Below are positions 1-6,018 of a stretch of 64,000 bases of DNA, piece by piece; position 1 is the first letter of the stretch; each line of letters opens with the position of its first letter. The translations under genes and the position numbers were made by a program. Origin of the DNA: Nocardioides carbamazepini (lineage in GTDB: Bacteria > Actinomycetota > Actinomycetes > Propionibacteriales > Nocardioidaceae); contig NZ_JAHTLF010000016.1 in assembly GCF_024614185.1 (NCBI RefSeq), positions 310,001 to 374,000 of the forward strand, given 5' to 3'. The notes under the pieces were generated by a model, which was given only the letters and a program-made list of their open reading frames with translations, did no database searches and was not told where the DNA came from.

Positions 1-1
1 C

Positions 2-424
2 CAGGCGCTGCTCAACGTCGTGACGGGGGACCGCTACTCGATGGTCCCGGACGAGGTGCTGCACTATGCGCTCGGTCACTACGGACCGGTGCCGAGCCCG
101 ATCGACCCCGACGCCCTCGACCGGATCCTCGCCGCGCCGAAGGCGGCGGAGTACCAGCGATGGGAACGCCCGCAGCCGACGTTGGCCGAGATCCGCTCGC
201 GCTTCTCCTCCGACATCAGCGACGAGGAGCTGCTCCTGCGGTTCATGTGCTCGGACGAGGAGGTCGACCAGATGATCGCGGCCGGCCCGATCCGGACCGA
301 CCCGCGCACCACCTCGTCGCGCATCGTCTCGCACATCGAGGAGCTGGTCGCCGAGAAGCGCAGCCTGAACGCGGTGTCGGTGACGTCCGGTGACCTCTCG
401 GTGACCCTGCGCCGGAGATCCTGA
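2..424 (+). CDS. C-terminal end of a biotin-dependent carboxylase carboxyltransferase subunit (partial)
   Basis: The gene enters from outside the window; the frame is open from base 2 and stops with TGA at 422-424, leaving about 140 residues. The readable stretch (LLNVVTGDRY, VLHYALGHYG, then an acidic helix with RFSSDISDEELLLRF) resembles the C-terminal helical part of the oxaloacetate decarboxylase alpha / pyruvate carboxylase subunit B / methylmalonyl-CoA carboxytransferase 5S family. These enzymes move CO2 between biotin and a keto acid or acyl-CoA. The TIM barrel and metal site lie upstream and cannot be checked. A GTG at 20 is not the start, because the frame continues upstream of it with family-like residues. 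The exact substrate is unknown. Confidence 0.65.
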   Translation, partial: QALLNVVTGDRYSMVPDEVLHYALGHYGPVPSPIDPDALDRILAAPKAAEYQRWERPQPTLAEIRSRFSSDISDEELLLRFMCSDEEVDQMIAAGPIRTDPRTTSSRIVSHIEELVAEKRSLNAVSVTSGDLSVTLRRRS

Positions 425-517
425 AGCCCTCCGCCCTCTCCGGCGCACGTCTCGCCGGCACGGTCGCGCGCCCATGCCGACCTCACCCTGTCCCTGCTCG
501 GCACCTCCTGGAGACGC

Positions 518-955
518 ATGAACACCTACCCCCTCAGTGACCTCGCCGCCCTGGTAGGAACCGAGCTCGGCACCAGCGGCTGGCTGGCGGTCGAGCAGGG
601 CCGGATCGACCTCTTCGCCGACGCAACCGGCGACCACCAGTGGATCCACACCGACCCCGAGCGCGCGGCAGCCGGGCCGTTCGGCTCCACCATCGCGCAC
701 GGCTACCTCACGCTGTCGTTGCTGCCCGTGCTGGTGAGTGACGCATTCGCGCTTGAAGGCGTGTCGCGCCGGGTCAACTACGGGCTGGACAAGGTGCGGT
801 TCCCCGCACCGGTCAAGGTCGGCTCGAAGGTGCGGGCCACGGTGACCCTGGTGTCGTACGACGCGGGCCGGATGAAGCTGCGCGTCGTGGTGGAGCTCGA
901 GGGCGGGGAGCGTCCCGCCTGCGTCGCGGAGACCCTCACCGCCCTCTTCACGTGA
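518..955 (+). CDS. MaoC-like hot-dog dehydratase
   Basis: 145 residues, the usual single hot-dog size. The hydratase signature is present: FADATGDHQWIH (the D-x-x-x-x-H catalytic segment, about residues 33-44) followed by GSTIAHGYLTLSL. MaoC enzymes hydrate enoyl-CoA with R stereochemistry. ATG 518 is preceded by GGAG at a normal distance. It lies 94 bases after the carboxylase end and just before the flavin oxidoreductase operon, which has its own promoter-like region. This fits a CoA-thioester catabolic neighbourhood; the substrate is not inferable. Confidence 0.85.
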   Translation: MNTYPLSDLAALVGTELGTSGWLAVEQGRIDLFADATGDHQWIHTDPERAAAGPFGSTIAHGYLTLSLLPVLVSDAFALEGVSRRVNYGLDKVRFPAPVKVGSKVRATVTLVSYDAGRMKLRVVVELEGGERPACVAETLTALFT

Positions 956-1010
956 CCTGAGTCACCTTCAGGCATGGACTTCGGCGGCCCGGTGTTCTAA
1001 GGTTTTTCAA

Positions 1011-1022
1011 CCAATCGTTTGG
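1011..1022. promoter_or_regulatory. CCAA-N4-TTGG operator-like dyad before the LLM gene
   Basis: CCAATCGTTTGG is an inverted repeat of CCAA/TTGG with a 4-base spacer, ending 20 bases before GTG 1042 and next to a possible -10 (TGTAAT, 1025-1030). A related 12-mer (CCGACTGTTTGG, 5718-5729) lies about the same distance before the divergent SDR gene, so one regulator could act on both operons. No TetR-type regulator gene is visible in this window. Confidence 0.35.
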
Positions 1023-1041
1023 CATGTAATAGGAGGTAGTC

Positions 1042-2085
1042 GTGGGCACGCCCGTGACCTTCGGACTGATCAACACGTTCGGCAATCCATCGGAGTGGCG
1101 GCAGCCGTGGCCGCAGCGCTACGCCGCGCTCCTCGAGCAGATCGAGTGGATCGACCGTGAGACCTCGATCGACGGCGTCTATGTGACCGAGCACCACTTC
1201 TACGATGACGGCTACATCCCTTCGGCGATGGTGATGTGCGGCGCGATCGCGGCGCGCACCGGGCGGGTCCGGATCGGCACCAACCTCATCCAGCTCCCTC
1301 TGCACAACGCCGTGCGGCTCGCCGAGGACGCTCTCGTGGTCGATGCCCTGTCCGGCGGACGGCTGCGCCTCGGCGTCGGCATGGGCTACTACCACCAGGA
1401 GTTCGACGGCATGGGACAGCGGCTCGCCGAGCGCGTCAGCCGCACCGAGGAGGGCGTGGCGATCCTGCGCAAGGCGTTCGCCGGCGAGCCGTTCGAGTTC
1501 CACGGCAAGCGCTACGACTTCGGGACCATCAAGGTGACGCCCGAACCGGTGCGTCCCGGCGGTCCGGAGATCTGGATGGGTGGGTTCGCGCCGGCCGCGA
1601 TCGAGCGGGCGGCCCGTATCGCCGACGGCTTCCTCGAGTTCGACCTGGGCACCCACCGGACCTACCTCGACGCCTGCGAGCGACTCGGCAAGCCGAAGGC
1701 GGAGCAGCGTCTCAACGTGACCTACTGGGCGATCATCGCCGAGGACCCCGAGAAGGCCTTCGCCGAGGCGGGCGAGCACTGGATGCACCTGCTCAACCAG
1801 TACATCCTCCGCGACGCCTACGCCGGCCGGACCCCGCCGCTCACTGAGCCGTACACGGATCCGCAGAAGGCGCTGGCCGACGGCCTGGTCATGCTCGCCG
1901 ACGGACCCACCGCGATCGAGACGTTCAACGCCGACGTCGCCAAGGGCGCGATCGACATCAACCTGGTCACCATGATGCCGGGCGAGCCCGTCGACCAGGT
2001 CACCGAACGGCTGGCGTACCTCGACCAGAAGGTGCTCCCGTTCGTCAACCACACCGAACACCCAGCGGCAACGGAGCGCGACTGA
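1042..2085 (+). CDS. LLM-class (luciferase-like) flavin-dependent oxidoreductase
   Basis: 347 residues. The bacterial luciferase-like TIM barrel is recognised by YVTEHHF (about 47-53), the following RIGTNLIQLPLHNAVRLAED and the RLGVGMGYYHQEF segment. Such enzymes use reduced FMN (some F420) to oxygenate or reduce small organic substrates. GTG 1042 is preceded by AGGAGG at 1031-1036, which fixes the start. The TGA overlaps the ATG of the next gene (TGATG), so the two are translationally coupled. With the mycofactocin-type SDR and a cupin this suggests a short oxidative pathway; the substrate is unknown. Confidence 0.88.
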   Translation: MGTPVTFGLINTFGNPSEWRQPWPQRYAALLEQIEWIDRETSIDGVYVTEHHFYDDGYIPSAMVMCGAIAARTGRVRIGTNLIQLPLHNAVRLAEDALVVDALSGGRLRLGVGMGYYHQEFDGMGQRLAERVSRTEEGVAILRKAFAGEPFEFHGKRYDFGTIKVTPEPVRPGGPEIWMGGFAPAAIERAARIADGFLEFDLGTHRTYLDACERLGKPKAEQRLNVTYWAIIAEDPEKAFAEAGEHWMHLLNQYILRDAYAGRTPPLTEPYTDPQKALADGLVMLADGPTAIETFNADVAKGAIDINLVTMMPGEPVDQVTERLAYLDQKVLPFVNHTEHPAATERD

Positions 2086-2924
2086 TGACAGGCAGGGTCG
2101 AGGGCAAGGTCGCCCTCATCACGGGCGGTGCTCGCGGACAGGGGCGCAGCCATGCCCTCCGGCTCGCGGAGGAGGGCGCGGACATCGCGCTGTTCGACTA
2201 CTGCGGAGACGCGCCGTCGACCGAGTACGACATGGGCACGAAGGAGGACCTCGAGGAGACCGCCGAGCTGGTCCGCGGCCTCGGGCGGCGAGTCGTGTCC
2301 GCGGTCGGCGACGTGCGCGTGCAGGCGGACCTGGACGACGCCGTCGCCCGGACCGTGGGCGAGCTGGGCCGGATCGACATCGCCGTCGCGAACGCGGGGA
2401 TCGTCAGCTGGGGCGCGATCCACGAGATCGGCGAACAGCAGTGGGAGGACACGATCGCGACGAACCTGACGGGTGTCTGGAAGACGATCAAGGCCGTGAC
2501 GCCGACGATGCTCGCCCAGGGCTCCGGCTCGATCGTCGTCATCAGCTCCGGTGCCGGCATCACCGCTCCCAACAACCTGGCGCACTACGCCTCGGCGAAG
2601 CACGGCCTCGAGGGGCTGATGAAGGTCGCGTCGAACGAGCTGAGCCCGCAGGGCGTCCGGGTGAACTCGGTGCACCCGAGCCAGGTCGACACTCCGATGA
2701 TCATGCACGACAGCATGTTCCGGCTGTTCCGACCCGAGCTCGACAACCCGGGGCGCGAGGACATCGTCGAGATCTCGACCAACCTGCACACGATCCCGAT
2801 CCCGTGGGTCGATCCGGTCGACGTCTCCAACGCCGTCCTCTTCCTGGCTTCGGAGGAGGCGCGCTACATCACCGGGGTCATGCTGCCGGTGGACGCGGGC
2901 GGCTCGATCAAGTCGGTCTACTGA
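2085..2924 (+). CDS. mycofactocin-type short-chain dehydrogenase/reductase
   Basis: 279 residues. The Rossmann motif TGGARGQG is at residues 14-21, ANAG near 103, and the catalytic Tyr168-x-x-x-Lys172 follows an SSGAG serine loop. GARGQGRSHA at the N-terminus and the insert after beta-strand 2 (YDMGTKEDLEET) are typical of the mycofactocin-coupled SDR subfamily, which holds its NAD tightly and passes electrons to the peptide-derived cofactor mycofactocin. No mft maturation genes lie in the window. It overlaps the LLM gene by one base and is followed two bases later by the cupin gene, so the three form one operon. Confidence 0.88.
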   Translation: MTGRVEGKVALITGGARGQGRSHALRLAEEGADIALFDYCGDAPSTEYDMGTKEDLEETAELVRGLGRRVVSAVGDVRVQADLDDAVARTVGELGRIDIAVANAGIVSWGAIHEIGEQQWEDTIATNLTGVWKTIKAVTPTMLAQGSGSIVVISSGAGITAPNNLAHYASAKHGLEGLMKVASNELSPQGVRVNSVHPSQVDTPMIMHDSMFRLFRPELDNPGREDIVEISTNLHTIPIPWVDPVDVSNAVLFLASEEARYITGVMLPVDAGGSIKSVY

Positions 2925-2926
2925 CG

Positions 2927-3403
2927 GTGGAGATCAGCAGGTGGAGCCCGGAGGAGATCGTCGCCGAGGCGGTCGCCTCCGACGAGCGGCTCTGGGTCCC
3001 GACCGCGAACCCGGGCGTTCACGTGCGCCCGTTGCTCTTCGACACGGTCCGTGGTGCCTGGGTCAACGTGACCCGGATCCGCACCACCGGTGTGATCACG
3101 CGCCACGCCCACCCGTGCCCGGTGCACGCGCTCGTGCTCGAGGGGCAGTGGCAGTACGCCGAGCGGGAGTGGCCGGCACGCGCGGGCGACTACGTCTACG
3201 AGCCGCCGGGTGACATCCACACCCTGATGGGCGACGAGGCGGAGTCATTGACGATGTTCTGGATCACCGGCACCCTCGTCGAGCTGGACGAGGACGGCCG
3301 GACGACCGGCTACGCCGACGTCTTCACCCGGATCGAGCAGGCGGAGCGGCACTTCGAGGCGGTCGGGCTCGGCGCCGATCATGTCCGGACGTACATCCGC
3401 TGA
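2927..3403 (+). CDS. cupin-domain protein, 2,4'-dihydroxyacetophenone dioxygenase-like
   Basis: 158 residues from GTG 2927, two bases after the SDR stop. Cupin motif 1 is seen as TRHAHPCPVHALVLEG (two His and downstream residues that could bind a metal) and motif 2 as GDYVYEPPGDIHTL. The size and the ending GYADVFTRIEQ recall the 2,4'-dihydroxyacetophenone dioxygenase family, which cleaves a C-C bond next to a ketone using non-haem iron. The cupin fold is secure; the reaction is an inference. An upstream extension in this frame would run through the SDR coding region and is a shadow. The gene ends 44 bases from the convergent EthD gene. Confidence 0.75.
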   Translation: MEISRWSPEEIVAEAVASDERLWVPTANPGVHVRPLLFDTVRGAWVNVTRIRTTGVITRHAHPCPVHALVLEGQWQYAEREWPARAGDYVYEPPGDIHTLMGDEAESLTMFWITGTLVELDEDGRTTGYADVFTRIEQAERHFEAVGLGADHVRTYIR

Positions 3404-3446
3404 CGGGTTCCCGGTACGCCGGTGCCACCAACGCCGGTGCGAGCGC

Positions 3447-4121
3447 TCAGACGCCGAGGGCGGCGGGGTCGTAGAGAGGGCAGCGCACGCTGGCCACGAC
3501 TCGCAGGTCGGTGATGAACGGGCCGGCTGCGAGCGTGAACGCGGGCAGCCAGTCGCGGTGGGCGCGGGCGGCGGCGGAGAGGTTCGCGAACCCGAGCTGG
3601 AGGAAGGCGCCCCAGTGGGCGTCGTCGTTGAGCGCGGGGGAGACGGCGAGGTGGCTGACGAGCTCGCGGAGCATTCCGTCGGCGGTCAGTCGGAGCTGGA
3701 GGTCGGACAGCGCTCCGGCCAGGTCCGCGGGTGCGGCCGCGCCGGCGACGAACGCCGCGACCGACACCGGGGCGGGCTCTCCGAACAGCGCGTGCTCCTC
3801 GACGAGCGCCTCCAGCGTGCGGGTCCGGGCGAAGGTGCGGGCTCCGTCCGCGCGGATCGGGCCGCGCACCTCCTCGCCGGTCAGCAACGCCAGGAGCGTC
3901 GCGGGATCGGCGCAGGCGATCTCGCCGAGCGCGTCGTACGCGGTCGATGTGCCCGGGAATGCCGCGAGGTCGTCGACCGGGTCGTGGTGGACATAGCGGG
4001 TCACGGCCTCGCGGAAGGCCGGTGACTCCAGGGCCAGTCCGCCGTGGGCCCGCCACCGGGCGAGGAACGACCGGCGGGAGGTGCCCGGCAACCGGGACTC
4101 GGCATAGAACAGCGTCGTCAC
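3447..4121 (-). CDS. EthD-domain protein
   Basis: 224 residues. The N-terminal part (FYAESRLPG, FLARWRAHGG, SPAFREAVTRYVHHDP) matches the EthD ferredoxin-like fold, and a second similar module appears to follow from about residue 110, consistent with a two-module dimeric alpha/beta-barrel protein. EthD was named for an accessory protein needed in ethyl tert-butyl ether degradation; relatives occur in many actinobacterial sterol, aromatic and terpenoid gene sets. It is the last gene of a minus-strand set (SDR, enoyl-CoA hydratase, EthD), with a 7-base gap to the preceding gene. No catalytic residue can be named. Confidence 0.7.
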   Translation of the reverse strand: MTTLFYAESRLPGTSRRSFLARWRAHGGLALESPAFREAVTRYVHHDPVDDLAAFPGTSTAYDALGEIACADPATLLALLTGEEVRGPIRADGARTFARTRTLEALVEEHALFGEPAPVSVAAFVAGAAAPADLAGALSDLQLRLTADGMLRELVSHLAVSPALNDDAHWGAFLQLGFANLSAAARAHRDWLPAFTLAAGPFITDLRVVASVRCPLYDPAALGV

Positions 4122-4128
4122 GGCTCGG

Positions 4129-4911
4129 TCAGCCGCCGGTCCCCAGCGCCCGTTCGACTCCGGCGCGGGCCTCCGGGAGGGTCACGAGCTGGCCTGAGAG
4201 ACCTTGGGCCAGGCGGTAGGCGTCGAGCCACCCCATGGTCTCGTGCTCGACGAACGCCTGCTTCCGGGCTCGGAGGACGGCGCGGCTCTTGGCCGCGATC
4301 TCTGCTGCCAGCGCCAGGGCGCGCGGCAGCACCTGGTCGCGCGGCACTGCCGCGTTGAGGAAGCCGCTCGCCAGCAACGCGGCGGCAGGGAGGCGGCGGC
4401 CGGTGTACGTCATCTCCCGGATCTGCGCCTCGGGGACGCCGAGGTAGTTGAGGAGGCGCGACGATCCCGCGATCAGGCCGAAGTCGACCTCGGGACAGGC
4501 GAATCCGGCGTCCACGGAGGCGACCCGAAGGTCGCACGCGGCGGCGAGCAGCACACCGATGCCGATCGCGTGGCCGCCGATCGCGGCCACGACCGGTGCC
4601 CGGAGCGACTGCAGCCGTGGGATCGCCGCGTTGACGACCTCGTACCGCTCCTTTCTGCGCGGCGCGTCCATCCCGCGGAAGTCCCGCAGGTCGGCGCCAC
4701 CGCACCAGCACCGTGCCGACTCGTCCGCCGCGAGAACGAGGACCGAGATGTCCTCACGGCCGTCGACGTGGTCCACGAGATCCGTCAGTCCCTGGTAGGC
4801 GGCGACGTCGAAGGCGTTGACGGGCGGCCGGTCGAGAGTGGCGACGGCGACACGGTCGGCGACCTCGAGCCGGAACGGGCCGAACGCGCTCACCTCCTCA
4901 GCCGAGGTCAC
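4129..4911 (-). CDS. enoyl-CoA hydratase/isomerase family protein
   Basis: Crotonase fold: ATLDRPPVNAFD at the N-terminus, an oxyanion-hole segment CGGADLRDF, then AAIGGHAIGIGVLLAAACDLRVA and the FACPEVDFGLIAGSSRLL loop. The family handles acyl-CoA thioesters (hydration, isomerisation, C-C cleavage). GTG 4911 is chosen because it gives the normal N-terminus and only a 14-base overlap with the upstream SDR; an ATG at 4968 would overlap by 71 bases and add a Ser/Pro-rich tail encoded by SDR sequence. The active-site positions are not the canonical Glu-Glu pair as far as can be seen, so a hydratase reaction is not assured. Confidence 0.82.
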   Translation of the reverse strand: MTSAEEVSAFGPFRLEVADRVAVATLDRPPVNAFDVAAYQGLTDLVDHVDGREDISVLVLAADESARCWCGGADLRDFRGMDAPRRKERYEVVNAAIPRLQSLRAPVVAAIGGHAIGIGVLLAAACDLRVASVDAGFACPEVDFGLIAGSSRLLNYLGVPEAQIREMTYTGRRLPAAALLASGFLNAAVPRDQVLPRALALAAEIAAKSRAVLRARKQAFVEHETMGWLDAYRLAQGLSGQLVTLPEARAGVERALGTGG

Positions 4912-5695
4912 GACGGTCGGCGACGATCGGGGACGCGGCAGCGATGCCGCCGTCGACGGGGACGACATGCCCGGTCATGTAGCGCGACGCGTCCGAGGCG
5001 AGGAAGGCCACCACCTCGGCGATGTCCTGCGGCTCTCCGACGTACGGCGTCAGGCTGTTGCGCAGGTAGACGTCCTTGAACTCCGGCGGCATCCACTCGG
5101 TCGTGTTGCGCGTCATCACGAGCGCCGGGGCGATCGCGTTGCAGCGGACGCCGTACTTGCCGTACTGGACCGCGACCGCCTTGGTCAGCTGGATCACCGC
5201 GGCCTTGCTCATGCCGTACGCCGACAGGCTGGTCTCCCCGAGCATGCCCGACACCGAGGCCATGTTGACGATGCTCCCGCCGCCTTGGGCGAGCATCCTC
5301 GGCAGGACGTGCTTGGTGCAGAGGAACGGGCCGACCACGTTGCCGACGAGGGTCCCCATCAGGACCGAGGTCTCCAGCGCGGCGAGGTCGGGATCCTCCG
5401 CGGTGAGCTCCAGCGCGGCCGCGTTGTTGTCGAGGACGTCGATGCGTCCGAACCGGTCGGAGACCTCGTGGACCAGGCTCCTCACCTGGTCCTCGTCGGT
5501 CACGTCCACGACGATCCCGTGGGCGTCACCGCCGACATCTCGGATCTCCTTCTCGACCAGCGGCGTGCGCTCGCCGTCGCGGTCGGCGATCACCACGGTC
5601 GCGCCGCGCTGCGCCAGCGTGTGGGCGACGCGCTCGCCCATGCCGTTGGCGCCCCCGGTCACGATCGCGACCTTGCCCTCGAACTCACGTGTCAC
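4898..5695 (-). CDS. short-chain dehydrogenase/reductase
   Basis: 265 residues from GTG 5695. TGGANGMG (13-20), a NNAA variant of the NNAG motif, and Tyr160-x-x-x-Lys164 (YGMSK) after a SVSG serine loop give a complete classical SDR. An AAAAGGGG stretch upstream can serve as the ribosome site; an upstream ATG (5749) would add a poor N-terminal extension. It heads the minus-strand operon with enoyl-CoA hydratase and EthD. The inserted segment before the catalytic serine (EDPDLAALETSVLMG) is longer than average and may be part of the substrate pocket. Confidence 0.87.
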   Translation of the reverse strand: MTREFEGKVAIVTGGANGMGERVAHTLAQRGATVVIADRDGERTPLVEKEIRDVGGDAHGIVVDVTDEDQVRSLVHEVSDRFGRIDVLDNNAAALELTAEDPDLAALETSVLMGTLVGNVVGPFLCTKHVLPRMLAQGGGSIVNMASVSGMLGETSLSAYGMSKAAVIQLTKAVAVQYGKYGVRCNAIAPALVMTRNTTEWMPPEFKDVYLRNSLTPYVGEPQDIAEVVAFLASDASRYMTGHVVPVDGGIAAASPIVADRRDLG

Positions 5696-5717
5696 GGTCC
5701 AACCCCTTTTAAGCCTG

Positions 5718-5729
5718 CCGACTGTTTGG
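5718..5729. promoter_or_regulatory. second copy of the CCRA-N4-TTGG motif before the SDR gene
   Basis: CCGACTGTTTGG matches the 12-base dyad before the LLM gene (1011-1022) at 9 of 12 positions and lies 23 bases upstream of the GTG at 5695. The region 5696-5803 is also the divergent promoter region of the thiolase remnant. Confidence 0.3.
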
Positions 5730-5803
5730 TAGAAAACACTCTCGATCAACGTGCGGGATGTGTCAACCGTCCGACGGACCCCGGAGAGCCCGCGAGGAGA
5801 CTG

Positions 5804-6004
5804 ATGAGCGACGCCTACCTGTACGCCGCCGCGCGCACGCTGTGCGGCAGGTTCGGTGGTGCCCTGTCGGACGTCCGCCCCGACAACTTGGCGGCGACCG
5901 CGCTCGACGCGGCCATGATCGCGTCGCGACAGATCGAGACCGGGGACGCGGACCTCGTCGTGGCGGGCCTGTCGATGCCGCGCGGCGTCCCAGCGGGGCG
6001 ATGA
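5804..6004 (+). pseudogene. thiolase (acetyl-CoA acetyltransferase) remnant with internal deletion and lost C-terminus
   Basis: A 66-codon open frame with a good ribosome site (GAGGAG) and ATG 5804. Residues 1-35 (YLYAAARTLCGRFGGALSDVRPDNLAA) are a normal thiolase N-terminus. They join directly to a segment (LDAAMIASRQIETGDADLVVAG, then SM) that in thiolases lies after the active-site NRLCGSG loop. About 55-65 residues, including the nucleophilic Cys, are therefore missing in frame, and the protein stops soon after the ESMS position, losing the remaining 300 or so residues. It cannot be a thiolase. It sits at the border with the exopolysaccharide locus and is probably a relic of the catabolic cluster. 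Confidence 0.75.
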
Positions 6005-6018
6005 CGTACGCCGAGAGG

